From Thermospira aquatica (GTDB lineage Bacteria; Spirochaetota; Brevinematia; Brevinematales; Thermospiraceae): a stretch of DNA of 64,000 nt. The number at the start of each line of letters is the position of its first letter. Position 1 is the first letter of the stretch. Positions 38,682 through 47,764 of this stretch are shown piece after piece. Where the stretch lies: NCBI RefSeq assembly GCF_023525255.1, contig NZ_CP073355.1:1054001-1118000 (forward strand), read 5' to 3'. The notes beneath the pieces are model-generated. The model did not search any database. It saw only the letters and a list, made by a program, of their open reading frames with translations, and was not told the origin of the DNA. Made by a program: the position numbers and the translations under genes.

Positions 38682-39269
38682 CTACCACGAGAAACCGATG
38701 GCTATGCCAGGATTGAAATAGAAAGGGGGCAGGGAGGGATCAAATTGAGCAAAACGCACAAGAGAAATCTCTGGAAGAAAAACAACCGATCTCCAGCGTA
38801 TCCAGAGAGATGCACTCATTCTCCAGAAGGGGTACGTTGTGGAGGAAAGAAAACGCCAGCCTGTAGAAAAATACGCTCGTATGGGTCTTGCGAGGGCTAC
38901 ATCAAAACCCAAAGCCATTTCAGCGGTTTGCTCCCATTGCCTGGTAGAGACAGAATACGAAAACCCTCCGCCTCCAACTCCTGAGCAACGAAACCAGCTG
39001 TTGGGATTACCCAGGAAAACATACGACAATTCACCGAGAAGTCCGACTCTCCAGGTGCGTATTCCTATAGCCCATTGCTCGTTGATACCCCTTTTGTAGC
39101 CTATCTCGGGGATATTCCATCCCTCCAGCTGATCAAGATAGAGGAACTCATTTATTCCACCGTAGACGATATTTTCTCCCGGTGAGACGGGCATAAGCAT
39201 GGGGGCACTCATAATGCTCCAGAGAAACCCACCCACAAGAAATAAAAAAAAGCCTGCGATTCTTCTCAT
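38682..39269 (-). CDS. Predicted outer-membrane beta-barrel protein
   Basis: A 195-residue protein with a signal peptide (MRRIAGFFLFLVGGFLWSIMSA). The mature part consists of alternating short amphipathic strands rich in Trp, Tyr, Phe and Gly, ending in an aromatic residue (GIAIGFSW), as in small outer-membrane barrels. The start at 39269 is preceded by GGAG at a somewhat long spacing and sits 14 bases after the murE stop; an upstream frame extension to 39317 overlaps murE and lacks a signal. It lies between murE and the aminomutase-like gene, 7 bases apart. No family is recognised. Confidence 0.7.
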   Translation of the reverse strand: MRRIAGFFLFLVGGFLWSIMSAPMLMPVSPGENIVYGGINEFLYLDQLEGWNIPEIGYKRGINEQWAIGIRTWRVGLLGELSYVFLGNPNSWFRCSGVGGGGFSYSVSTRQWEQTAEMALGFDVALARPIRAYFSTGWRFLSSTTYPFWRMSASLWIRWRSVVFLPEISLVRFAQFDPSLPPFYFNPGIAIGFSW

Positions 39270-39283
39270 GCGTATTTTTTCTC

Positions 39284-40798
39284 CTATTTCCACGGGATAC
39301 CATGCTGGGTGAACCATTTTTCAACAATCTCCCGGTCGCTGAAGTGTCGTTTCTCTTTGCCTATGATCTGGTAGTCTTCATGCCCCTTGCCCGCGATGAG
39401 AACAATATCCCCTGGTTTTGCCATAGTCAGGGCAGCAAAGATAGCCTTTTCTCTGTCTGGTTCTATGATGTAGTTTTTGGTTATTCGTTTGATACCTTCT
39501 TCTATCTCGGCAAGAATAGCGAGGGGATCCTCTGTTCTAGGGTTATCGGAGGTGAGAACAGTATAATCAGCAAGCTTTCCAGAGATTTCTCCCATGATGG
39601 GTCTTTTTGTTCTGTCACGGTCGCCCCCTGCCCCAAAAACACTGATGAGACGCCCTCCTTCACGAAGGGTATCACGGAGAGTGAGGAGTACTTTTTCGAG
39701 GGCATCGGGTTTATGGGCGTAGTCAATTACGGCAGTAATACCATTGCCCACCACAGGTTCGACCCTGCCTTTCACGGTAATATCGCTCATCGATTGGGCA
39801 ATAGCCCGAAGATGAAGTCGCCACTGTGCCAGAATAGCAAAAGCCATGGTGAAATTGTACACATTTGTGAGGCCAATCATCCGGATAGAGAAAGGGATTC
39901 CCTTCACACGAAAGCTACTTCCCTCCGAAGAGAGAACGATATCCGTAGCACAATAATCAGCTTTTTCATCCCTGAGCGAGATACTATAGAGTTGTATATC
40001 AGGAAATGAGAGGGCGTGTTTTAATACTTCCACAGCCCGGTTCATGTCTTGATTGTAGATAAAGATACGTTTGGGTTTTCTGGATTGGTTGAGTAGGTCT
40101 ATAGCGGAGAGTTTCGTAGCAAAATATTCCTCCATTGTTTTGTGAAAATCCAGATGATCCTGAGAAAAGTTGGTGAAAGCCATAATGTCAAAGTCGATCC
40201 CCTCGAGCCGTCCAAGGGCAAGGGCATGCGAGGAAACCTCCATGATAACATACTCCACCTTCTTTTCCACCATCTGAGCAAGGAAACGCTGGAGCATAAG
40301 GGCATCCGGGGTAGTATTTGGGGCCGGAAAAGATTCATCGTTTATGCGGTACTCAATAGTACCGATAAGCCCCGCATGAAACCCCATCTTTCGAAGAGCC
40401 TGATAGGTCACAAAAGCCGTGGTGCTTTTTCCGGAGGTTCCTGTGATTCCGCAGACCACAAGCTTCATGGAAGGATGATCATAAAAATGACTGGCGATTT
40501 TTCCAAGCTGGCGCTGGATATTGGGGATGCCAATAAAAAAAGCGTCAATATATCGGTTTTGCCAGATGTCCTGCTGTGTTTCGTCAACGAGAAACATCCG
40601 GCACCCTCGCTCATACGCGTCGGTAATGTACGGGTGGGCATCATCAATATAGCCAGAAGCAGCAATAAAGAGGGTGTCAGGGGTGACACGACGGGAATCA
40701 TTTTCTATCGATGTCACTTCTTTCATCGCGATCGACCGATAGGTTGTTTCAAACGCTTCTCGTCCTAAAATATCCCTCAAAAGAAGATTCATTAACAT
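39284..40798 (-). CDS. murE: UDP-MurNAc-tripeptide synthetase MurE
   Basis: A 504-residue Mur ligase that adds the third residue of the peptidoglycan stem peptide. The ATP loop is ITGTSGKSTTA (about 118-128). MEVSSHALALGR and FTNFSQDHLDFHKTMEEY carry the conserved Ser, His and carbamylated-Lys region. The selectivity motif near residue 415 is SDNPRTEDP, the DNPR form seen in diaminopimelate-adding enzymes, though spirochaetes can use ornithine and the motif alone does not settle it. The start is at 40798 after AAGGGGC; ATG 40792 is also possible. It is the second gene of a four-gene leftward operon. Confidence 0.93.
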   Translation of the reverse strand: MLMNLLLRDILGREAFETTYRSIAMKEVTSIENDSRRVTPDTLFIAASGYIDDAHPYITDAYERGCRMFLVDETQQDIWQNRYIDAFFIGIPNIQRQLGKIASHFYDHPSMKLVVCGITGTSGKSTTAFVTYQALRKMGFHAGLIGTIEYRINDESFPAPNTTPDALMLQRFLAQMVEKKVEYVIMEVSSHALALGRLEGIDFDIMAFTNFSQDHLDFHKTMEEYFATKLSAIDLLNQSRKPKRIFIYNQDMNRAVEVLKHALSFPDIQLYSISLRDEKADYCATDIVLSSEGSSFRVKGIPFSIRMIGLTNVYNFTMAFAILAQWRLHLRAIAQSMSDITVKGRVEPVVGNGITAVIDYAHKPDALEKVLLTLRDTLREGGRLISVFGAGGDRDRTKRPIMGEISGKLADYTVLTSDNPRTEDPLAILAEIEEGIKRITKNYIIEPDREKAIFAALTMAKPGDIVLIAGKGHEDYQIIGKEKRHFSDREIVEKWFTQHGIPWK

Positions 40799-40819
40799 TG
40801 GATGCCCCTTTTTTCTTTT

Positions 40820-41230
40820 TTATCTCCCCTCAAAAAGAAGAATCGTCTTTTTGCTTGATCCTTTCATAGAAAGTTCCAGTTTCATCTCTTCGGCATTCTC
40901 AACCCAATCTGAATTAGCATTGAAGTTCAAGACACCCTTTCCTTGAGGAATGGTGATACGACGTACCATTTTTGCCTCATCATTGGCGATAACATACAGC
41001 ATAGCCACCCCTTCCTTTGGAGCATCATACTGGAGAGCATAATCATACGTTCCACCCTGCCCTACAAGGTAGAGGCCACCTACGGTTATATCACCCTGTT
41101 GGCTGAGGCGGTACGAGAGTTCCTGCCCATCGATAGAAGCAGAGAAAGAGGCTTCAGACTTTGTAGGGGCAGAAGAAAGACACCCACTGATTAATATTAC
41201 AAGAGCCAGAAAAGAGATTTTATGAGTCAT
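40820..41230 (-). CDS. Small lipoprotein
   Basis: A 136-residue lipoprotein. The signal MTHKISFLALVILISGC has the lipobox ISGC with the acylated Cys at residue 17. The mature part is short beta-rich sequence with SFSASIDGQELSYR and ends in LLFEGR. No family is recognised. It is the first gene of the operon with murE, which starts 21 bases after its stop, so it may serve an envelope role. Its promoter is at 41263-41291. Confidence 0.75.
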   Translation of the reverse strand: MTHKISFLALVILISGCLSSAPTKSEASFSASIDGQELSYRLSQQGDITVGGLYLVGQGGTYDYALQYDAPKEGVAMLYVIANDEAKMVRRITIPQGKGVLNFNANSDWVENAEEMKLELSMKGSSKKTILLFEGR

Positions 41231-41262
41231 ATCTACCTCCTTTTCCCCCTTTTTCCTCTCAT

Positions 41263-41291
41263 ATTATAGGTAATAAAGAAAAATAATGCAA
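41263..41291 (-). promoter_or_regulatory. Promoter of the lipoprotein-murE operon
   Basis: Minus strand TTGCAT (41291-41286), 17 bases and TATAAT (41268-41263), 33 bases upstream of the lipoprotein start. The rest of 41292-41526 is AT-rich with no gene I can see. Confidence 0.65.
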
Positions 41292-41583
41292 GCAATGTTT
41301 TTGGTGAAAAAAGGATTTCTCTTTTTTTCATTTTTTTTGCTAGCTAGAACAGTTCCCAAAAGTACAGTGAGAGTATCATAGGTGAAATAAAGTCACGTTA
41401 CAATTCTTACGATCGCATAAACTCCCAAATTTTTTATTTTTTTTGTTTTCGAGGTATAAAATTTTGCAGCAACTGATGTTTCCAAAAATCTCAAGCTTTT
41501 TATTCACAATAAAAATTGTTGCCCCGTTGCGTCAAATAAAAAAGTACTCGAAATTCGAATCATTGCCTCATAAAAAAAAGTAC

Positions 41584-42736
41584 TCAAAAATTCCATACAG
41601 TTTCCTCCAAATTTTTGTTTTTTACATTCTTTTTCTTTTGAAGGCTGAAAAGTTTTCTCTGGCAAGCTGTAATTTTTTGTCTTAGGTGAAACAAATCGAG
41701 AGCCTTATAAAGCCTTGTTAGGCGTTCCTTTTGTGCCTCACTTACATAAGAGCTTTCTAAAAGCCGCTGGTAGGGAGTTTTAATATCATCATGCTTCTTT
41801 TGCACCTTGCTTCCGATTCTCTTTTTCTCTGTCATTTTCATAACCGGTTGAAAAAAGTTGGCATAAAGCCTGAGATACGCATAGAGTCGGTTCAAGTAGT
41901 AGACTTCTTCCTCGGTATCGTAGCGGAAGTATCCAACATTCTGGCGGACTATGGAATAGTTTTTCTGCTCAACGTAGCAGTTATCATTGGAACGGGAGCT
42001 TCTCCCCTTGTAATTTTATCTGGTGCTTCTCACACCAATCGCGTAGAGGATGATTAATAAATTCAGCACGGTATCAGAATCAATTCCGTAACTCAAAAGG
42101 AAGTCTTCTTTGGACTTTTTCTATGGCTTCTCTTACCCATTTTGAAGCCTTGTTTTTGATTGCCACAAGTTCTGTCCAACCGCTCCAAACATCCACCATA
42201 TTTAATGTTTGAGCAAAGTCTCCCCGGCTATTTCCTCCCTCATGGGCTACCAGATCAATCTCCATGAACCCAGGGCAATTTTCATCCCACTCTGCCCACG
42301 TGCGTATAGCTATTTGTTGCTTTAATAGCGTTCCAGGCTTTGTACCTTTTCGTCCTTTTATCTCAAGCTTTTTACGCTCATGCTTCAAAAGTCGGTCAAT
42401 ACTTGAGGCACTTATATGGCGCAAGTTTTCTATAGCCTGTGGAGAACCGTGGAGATGTCCGTTTGCTAAGAGATTATCTAAAACTTCATTTAAAATTGGC
42501 TTTAAACGTTTGCCACACATGTAGTTTTCAATTTCCCAGACCTGTTTTAGCATTTTTAGTTCTTCTTCGCCGAATTTTTTCTTTCTGCCAGGTCTTTTGC
42601 CCTTTTTGGCTATATCGGCTTTAAGGTAATTTTTTTTGCCTACATATATGGTTTTTCCGTGCTGCCTCAAGAGCCTGGCGGCATAGTTTCGATTTTTTAG
42701 GCCTGTTATCCTCACAAAATAATCCAGTATCTCCAT
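41584..42736 (-). pseudogene. Integrase-type (DDE) transposase, frameshifted
   Basis: The N-terminal piece (42736-42080) includes LDYFVRITGLKNRNYAARLL (helix-turn-helix), then TKPGTLLKQQIAIRTWAEWDENCPGFMEIDLVAHEGG, where the first catalytic Asp is ID(L), and WSGWTELVAIKNKASKWV. After 42080 the second block (GIDSD) starts and the frame is lost. NDNCYVEQKNYSIVRQNVGYFRYDTEEE, with the catalytic Glu, is readable again before 41896. The C-terminal piece (to 41584) includes YANFFQPVMKM. At least three small losses between 42070 and 41970 are needed to reconnect it. Protein-like sequence also continues upstream of 42736 (RPIYRETAKQYQKASKKEK), without a start codon. Confidence 0.85.
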
Positions 42737-42821
42737 TTTTTCCTTTTTGCTGGCTTTTTGATATTGTTTTGCCGTTTCCCTGTAAATAGGTCTTTTTTCA
42801 GACCTCGTTAACCCAATTCCT

Positions 42822-42865
42822 GTTGGCGAGCCTGTCGAGCCACGGTTGGCGAGCTTGTCGAGCCA
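42822..42865. repeat. Two copies of a GC-rich 21-base repeat
   Basis: TTGGCGAGCCTGTCGAGCC and TTGGCGAGCTTGTCGAGCC, each part of a 21-base unit (42822-42842 and 42845-42865), separated by two bases and differing at one position. They sit where the transposase start codon should be. They are much richer in GC than the surroundings. Confidence 0.8.
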
Positions 42866-42959
42866 TGAACTGGATTATTTTACACAAATTTAAAGTACTT
42901 TTTTATTTTGAAGCAACGTTCCCTTTTCGAGTACTTTTATTATGAAGCAATTCGGTTGC

Positions 42960-42988
42960 TTTACATTTTTCTCTTTTGTCTGTACAAT
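42960..42988 (+). promoter_or_regulatory. Promoter of the GT4 gene
   Basis: TTTACA (42960-42965), 17 bases, TACAAT (42983-42988). The IS right end is ten bases upstream, so the upstream control region of this gene may have been displaced. Confidence 0.65.
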
Positions 42989-43053
42989 AAGACTCTCTGT
43001 TTGGAGAACATGAGGGTTTCACTCAAGAAAATATCCAGATAAGGAGAAAGACA

Positions 43054-44184
43054 TTGGCTATCAAAAAGGCATTGGTGCATGATTGGTTTTCTGTGTACGC
43101 AGGCGCTGAGAAGTGTGTCGAAAGTTTTACCAATATCTGGGATGATTTTGATGTTTATAGCCTTATTGATTTTTTAACTGAGAGGGATAGAGAAATTATC
43201 CTCAAAGGAAAACATGCAAAAACCTCTTTTATTCAAAGACTTCCTTTTGCAAAAAAGAAGTACCGGGGTTATCTTGCTTTTTTCCCTCTCGCTATAGAAC
43301 AGTTTGATCTCCGTGAGTATGACCTTATCATTTCTTCTTCTCATGCGGTGGCAAAAGGGGTGCTTACCCATGCAGATCAGTTGCATATTAGCTATATTCA
43401 TACTCCTATGCGGTATGCCTGGGATCTCTACCACCAGTATCTCCGGGAGAGTGGACTTGATCATGGGCTTAAGGGAGGACTGGCAAAGCTTATTCTTCAT
43501 TATATAAGATTGTGGGATCTCTCGACAGTGCATCGTGTGGATAGGTTCGTGGCAAATTCTCACTATATTGCAAGGCGTATCAAAAGGGTGTATGGAGTTA
43601 ACGCAGACGTTATCTATCCACCGGTTGATGTGGAGAAGTTTCTTCTAGGTGAAAAGAAGGAAGATTTTTATCTGACGGCTTCTCGGATGGTTCCTTATAA
43701 AAAGATCGATCTTATTGTTGAGACATTTTCTCATCTTGGTAAAAAGCTGGTTGTTGTAGGTACAGGACCGGATGAAAAAAAGATTAAGAGTCTGGCGGCC
43801 AAAAATGTGGAGCTTTTGGGGTATCAGAGCGATGAAGTATTAAGGGATCTTATGCAGCGAGCCAGGGCGTTTGTATTTGCTGCGGAGGAGGATTTTGGGA
43901 TTGTCCCTGTAGAAGCTCAGGCTTGTGGGACGCCGGTGATCTGTCTTGGACGCGGAGGAACCAGTGAGACAGTAATAGACGGTTTGACAGGCATACATTT
44001 TGAGAATCAGTCTGTAAATGATCTTGCCAGCGCCATTGAGCGATTTGAGCAGATGGAGGATACCTTTGATCCAACGAAAATCCGCAATCATGCTCTTCAG
44101 TTTAGCCGTCAGAGGTTTGAGGAAGAATTTAAAAAGTATGTTGATGATGCGTATCAACAATTTTGTGAACTGAGAAAAAAGTAA
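43054..44184 (+). CDS. Family 4 glycosyltransferase
   Basis: A 376-residue GT-B enzyme of the GT4 family, transferring sugar from a nucleotide donor to a surface glycan or lipid. The C-terminal donor site shows FYLTASRMVPYKKIDLIVETF, VVVGTGPDEKKIKSLA, ARAFVFAAEEDFGIVPVEAQACGTPVI (with the E-x7-E pattern) and GRGGTSETV. The acceptor half includes ISYIHTPMRYAWD. The start is TTG at 43054, supported by AAGGAG eight bases before; the codons upstream lack another start. The donor and acceptor are unknown. It stands alone, before rpsA. Confidence 0.85.
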   Translation: MAIKKALVHDWFSVYAGAEKCVESFTNIWDDFDVYSLIDFLTERDREIILKGKHAKTSFIQRLPFAKKKYRGYLAFFPLAIEQFDLREYDLIISSSHAVAKGVLTHADQLHISYIHTPMRYAWDLYHQYLRESGLDHGLKGGLAKLILHYIRLWDLSTVHRVDRFVANSHYIARRIKRVYGVNADVIYPPVDVEKFLLGEKKEDFYLTASRMVPYKKIDLIVETFSHLGKKLVVVGTGPDEKKIKSLAAKNVELLGYQSDEVLRDLMQRARAFVFAAEEDFGIVPVEAQACGTPVICLGRGGTSETVIDGLTGIHFENQSVNDLASAIERFEQMEDTFDPTKIRNHALQFSRQRFEEEFKKYVDDAYQQFCELRKK

Positions 44185-44269
44185 AGAAAGTAGATGATAA
44201 GTAAAAGACGTTTTTGTTCTCAGAAACGCTTTCACTGGTTAAAGGAGGGAACAAAACACCCTCGAAATG

Positions 44270-44297
44270 TTGACAAAAAAAAACTTTACCTTAAAAT
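44270..44297 (+). promoter_or_regulatory. Promoter of rpsA
   Basis: TTGACA (44270-44275), 16 bases, TAAAAT (44292-44297), 42 bases upstream of the rpsA start codon. Confidence 0.65.
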
Positions 44298-44339
44298 AAT
44301 AGAGGTATTTTTTGGCAATACAGAAAAGAGGTAGGTGTT

Positions 44340-46070
44340 ATGGGTATCGAATCGAAAGACGACATTTTTCTCTCTGCCATGGCTGAGGGAGAAAAACGCA
44401 AGCCATCTTTTGCTCGGGAGAAACAAAAGCTTCAAGAAGGAACGGTTGTGGCTGTGACAGCCGAAGATGTATTTCTAAGCCTGGGAGGCAAATCAGAGTG
44501 TGTTGTGCCTCGTGCAGAGTTCTCTGAGGACCCCCGGGTTGGTGATCGTATTGCTGTGGTTGTTATGGATATGAAAGATGGTGTTTTGCGCGCATCACGC
44601 AAGGAGGCAGAGAAACAGGATCTTCAGCAGAGGATTAGACGTTCTCTTCAAAGGAATGAACCTGTCTCAGGCGTGATAGAGGATGTTGTCAGAAAAGATG
44701 GACAGCCCAAGGGATTTATTGTTATGCTTGGGGGAGTAATCAAGGCTTTTCTGCCACTTTCTCATATTGATTTGCCATCAGATATAGAAGAATTGAAAGG
44801 GAAGACTTTTGATTTCTTGGTGATTGAACAGGACCGTAACCAGGTTACGGTATCTCGTCGTGAACTTCTCAAAAGAGGGCAGGCAAGAAATTTTTCTCTT
44901 TTCTTTGAAAGACACCATGTTGGCGATGTGGTCAAAGGGACAGTGGAAAAAGTTGAGCCAAGTTATCTCTTCGTTAATGTTGAAAATATTATTGCTTTTA
45001 TGCATATTTCAGACTTTTCCTGGAAGTACATTAAAGATCTCTCTCAGGTTGTGAAGGTGGGCGATACTTTTGATGTCAAGATTCTTGAGATGAATCAGGC
45101 AAAGAAATCGATAAAGGTTGGACGCAAACAACTGATGCCAGATCCCTGGGAAGGTCTTGAGAAACGATACAAGGTTGGAGATATTCTCAAGGCTACAGCG
45201 GTTTCTTACAAAGCCAATGGCGTGCTTCTTGAGGTAGAAGATGGGGTGGAGGCTTTTCTTTCTGCCGATGAGATCTCCTGGACGGAAAAGATTCGTGATC
45301 CACGCAAGGCTATTCGGCTTGGAACAACTCTGGAAGTAAAAATTGTCGATCTTGATCTCGAAAAACGGCGGATGGATGTTTCTCTCCGTGAGATTCAGAC
45401 CAACCCCTGGGATGAGGCGGAAACGAAATATCCTGTGGGACGTAAACTCGAGGGAACCGTTTCTTCTGTTGTTGATTTTGGTGTTTTTGTGCGTTTTGAT
45501 GATGGGATTGAAGGGCTTCTTCGCAAGGAGGATATCGACTGGATTGCCAATGTGGATCCCAAGACTCAGTTTAAGCGGGGGGATAAGATTACTGTGGTGG
45601 TGCTCCAGATTGACACAGAGAAACAAAAGCTTCGTCTCGGCATGAAGCAGCTTTCGGATCATCCGTATAAAACCTTCCAGATGAATTATCCCAAAGGAAG
45701 TGCAGTCAAGGCTCGAGTTACCAATATAGCTGATCAAGGCCTTGAAGTAGAGGTGGAGGGGCTTCCAGCTTTTATCCATGTATCGCAGCTTGCCAAGGAA
45801 AGAATAGAAAACATTGCTGATCATTTCAAGGTGGGTGACGAAGTTGAGGCCGCGGTTCGTGTTGTTGATCCGGTAAAAAACCGAATAGAACTCAGCATCA
45901 GAGAGTTTTTGGAACACAAGGAAAAGCAAGAAGTGAGCCATCATATGGCTGCAAGCGACGCTTCCGAGGTGCCTACCATAGGATCTTTGCTGGGCGATAA
46001 GCTCGCAGCTTTTCAAAAGAAGAACGAAAAACAACCTGCAAACAAAGTTACAAAGAAAAAACCAGAGTAA
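44340..46070 (+). CDS. rpsA: Ribosomal protein S1-like protein with six S1 domains
   Basis: A 576-residue RNA-binding protein built of about six S1 (OB-fold) domains, beginning near residues 25, 107, 192, 277, 364 and 450. The best-conserved is the fifth (GRKLEGTVSSVVDFGVFVRFDDGIEGLLRKEDI). The C-terminal 50 residues are lysine-rich and probably disordered. S1 delivers mRNA to the 30S subunit. Length and domain number match bacterial S1. The first two domains are less conserved, as usual for the ribosome-binding end. It is followed by a TPR membrane gene 9 bases downstream. Confidence 0.9.
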   Translation: MGIESKDDIFLSAMAEGEKRKPSFAREKQKLQEGTVVAVTAEDVFLSLGGKSECVVPRAEFSEDPRVGDRIAVVVMDMKDGVLRASRKEAEKQDLQQRIRRSLQRNEPVSGVIEDVVRKDGQPKGFIVMLGGVIKAFLPLSHIDLPSDIEELKGKTFDFLVIEQDRNQVTVSRRELLKRGQARNFSLFFERHHVGDVVKGTVEKVEPSYLFVNVENIIAFMHISDFSWKYIKDLSQVVKVGDTFDVKILEMNQAKKSIKVGRKQLMPDPWEGLEKRYKVGDILKATAVSYKANGVLLEVEDGVEAFLSADEISWTEKIRDPRKAIRLGTTLEVKIVDLDLEKRRMDVSLREIQTNPWDEAETKYPVGRKLEGTVSSVVDFGVFVRFDDGIEGLLRKEDIDWIANVDPKTQFKRGDKITVVVLQIDTEKQKLRLGMKQLSDHPYKTFQMNYPKGSAVKARVTNIADQGLEVEVEGLPAFIHVSQLAKERIENIADHFKVGDEVEAAVRVVDPVKNRIELSIREFLEHKEKQEVSHHMAASDASEVPTIGSLLGDKLAAFQKKNEKQPANKVTKKKPE

Positions 46071-46079
46071 GGGAAGTAT

Positions 46080-46823
46080 ATGCAGTCAAATAAAACATCT
46101 GGAATGTTGATAGAACAATTGAAACAACATTGGTTTGGTATTGCTCTTACCGTTGTTGGTGGATTGGTGGTTGTTGTAGGTCTTCTTTTTTGGCTCTCGT
46201 ATGAGAATGAAAAAGAGAGCAAAGCAGCATCGCTCTATGATGAGGCAGTACTTGTTCTTGTGTATCAGCTTCCTCAGGTAAGTACAAACGCAGCCCGTGT
46301 GAATGAGATAAGTCAGTATGTGCTGGCAAAACTTGATAGTATTCGTACACAGTATCCCCGTACTTTTTCCTCAATGCGCGCAAGACTTCTTTTGGGGCGA
46401 TTGTATGCCCAGAGTTATCTTGCACAGGGTGGGGATGAGGCGTATAATCAGGCGATTCAACTCTATGATGAAGTGGCGAGGATGGCATCTTCTCCGTTTT
46501 ACAAGGGACTTGCGCTTCTGAATAAGGCACAGCTCCTCGAGCATCATGCAGATTGGCAGAGTGCTCTTGAAACGTACCGTCTTGTAGCTAGAAAGTATAA
46601 TGAGTTCTATACACCCTATACCTGGATCAGTTTGGGGCGTGTAGGAGAAGTTATGAATGATAAGAATACTGCTATGGCTGCTTACGAGACAGTGGTAACG
46701 AAATACACGAATTCGAGCTGGTACGGTCTGGCTCTGGGCAGATTAACCATGCTTCGTCAGAGCAGTTCTTCAGCACAGCCCGTGACACCACCTATGAATG
46801 CCACCCCTGTGTTGGGACAATAG
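46080..46823 (+). CDS. Membrane-anchored TPR protein
   Basis: A 247-residue protein with one N-terminal membrane helix (residues 18-40, FGIALTVVGGLVVVVGLLFWL) and TPR-like helices outside it (ARLLLGRLYAQSYLAQGGDEAYNQAIQLYDEVARM, YKGLALLNKAQLLEHHADWQSALETYRLVA). The layout resembles YfgM-type ancillary proteins of the Sec translocon, but sequence alone does not prove this. It lies between rpsA and gatC at 9-base spacings, so it is part of a translation-related operon. Confidence 0.75.
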   Translation: MQSNKTSGMLIEQLKQHWFGIALTVVGGLVVVVGLLFWLSYENEKESKAASLYDEAVLVLVYQLPQVSTNAARVNEISQYVLAKLDSIRTQYPRTFSSMRARLLLGRLYAQSYLAQGGDEAYNQAIQLYDEVARMASSPFYKGLALLNKAQLLEHHADWQSALETYRLVARKYNEFYTPYTWISLGRVGEVMNDKNTAMAAYETVVTKYTNSSWYGLALGRLTMLRQSSSSAQPVTPPMNATPVLGQ

Positions 46824-46832
46824 GAGGAGAGA

Positions 46833-47129
46833 ATGGCTGATATTACCCTCTCTGATGTGGAAAAGGTTGCTCGATTGGCCAAGCTCTCTTTTTCTGATCA
46901 GGAGAAAGAAGTTTTCCTTCAGCAGTTTTCAAAGATTGTGCATTTTGTTGAAAAGATAGGAGAGCTTGATACCGAGCACATCCCTCCCATGACTCACGCT
47001 GTTGAAAAGTGGAATGTTGTGCGAGAGGATAAAGAGGGCTCTTCTCTTTCGAACGAAGAGATTGCCGGGATTGCTCCTCGTTTTGATGATGGTCATATCA
47101 TTGTTCCCAAAGTGAAAACTCACGAATAG
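46833..47129 (+). CDS. gatC: Asp/Glu-tRNA amidotransferase subunit C
   Basis: A 98-residue subunit that bridges GatA and GatB in converting Glu-tRNA(Gln) or Asp-tRNA(Asn) to the amidated form. LSDVEKVARLAKLSFSDQEKE and the ELDTEHIPPMTHAVEKWNVVREDK block are the family pattern. The length is normal. gatA and gatB are not in this window. The stop codon shares one base with the trmB GTG. Confidence 0.92.
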   Translation: MADITLSDVEKVARLAKLSFSDQEKEVFLQQFSKIVHFVEKIGELDTEHIPPMTHAVEKWNVVREDKEGSSLSNEEIAGIAPRFDDGHIIVPKVKTHE

Positions 47130-47764
47130 TGTTGTCTATGGAACGCAATCGCTTTCCAGATATTGAGCGAGAGTTTCAAGCCAGAGAGCCGTTATATAGT
47201 GAGTGGTTTCCCCTTCTTGAGGGAAGGCGTGTTGTTCTGGATATTGGGTGTGGGCATGGGGATTTTCTCATAGAAAAGACAGATCAGTCTCCAGAATCTT
47301 TTTTTGTTGGTATAGAAATTTCAAGAAAGCGTGTAGCCAAAACATCCCATCGACTGGCAAAAAGAAACCGGAAAAATTATGCAGTGATCCATGGAGACGG
47401 AGAATGGGCGCTCAAAGTGTTTTTTTCGACAGCCAGTGTTGATGAAATTCATATCAATTTTCCTGATCCGTGGTTACGGAAACGTCACTGGAAGAATCGA
47501 CTTCTCAGACCTTCGTTTGTTCTTCAGGTTATTCGGGTTCTCAAAAAAGGGGGTAAGATCTTTTTTGTCACGGATGTAGAGGAGTATGCCCGTTATGCGG
47601 TGGAGGTTTTTCGGCAGTTTGAGTGGCTACAAAGTGTTTATCCAACAGAAATAGTCCAGAATCTTTATGAGAGATTTCCGACTCTTTTTTATCAAAAGAT
47701 GAGTCCGCTGAGGCCTATTCAGTATGTTTGTTTTGAGAAGATAGAAAATTCTTTACTTGGTTAG
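47129..47764 (+). CDS. trmB: tRNA (guanine-N7-)-methyltransferase
   Basis: A 211-residue SAM-dependent methyltransferase making m7G46 in tRNA. LDIGCGHGDFLIEK is the SAM site, FVGIEISRKRV follows, and VDEIHINFPDPWLRKRHWKNRLL carries the catalytic-region Asp motif. The start is either GTG 47129, overlapping the gatC stop (TAGTG), or ATG 47138; neither has a strong ribosome site, so coupling to gatC is likely. The 3' end overlaps tatD on the other strand by 12 bases. Confidence 0.9.
   Translation: MLSMERNRFPDIEREFQAREPLYSEWFPLLEGRRVVLDIGCGHGDFLIEKTDQSPESFFVGIEISRKRVAKTSHRLAKRNRKNYAVIHGDGEWALKVFFSTASVDEIHINFPDPWLRKRHWKNRLLRPSFVLQVIRVLKKGGKIFFVTDVEEYARYAVEVFRQFEWLQSVYPTEIVQNLYERFPTLFYQKMSPLRPIQYVCFEKIENSLLG

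Larger units (their letters stand above)
41527..42950 (-). mobile_element. Decayed insertion sequence with double terminal repeats
   Basis: An element of about 1.42 kb. Each end has two copies of a TTGCxTCAxAATAAAAAAGTACT-like unit: at the left end starting at about 41527 and 41562, and on the minus strand at the right end starting at about 42950 and 42915. Such paired motifs are typical transposase-binding ends. It holds a broken integrase-type transposase and lies between the murE operon and the GT4 gene; its right end is ten bases from the GT4 -35 box. No target duplication is visible. Confidence 0.7.

Noticed and set aside
41527-41600. AATTCGAATC near the IS end as part of a tRNA T-loop
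   Set aside because: No acceptor or anticodon stems can be formed around it; it belongs to the IS terminal repeat region.
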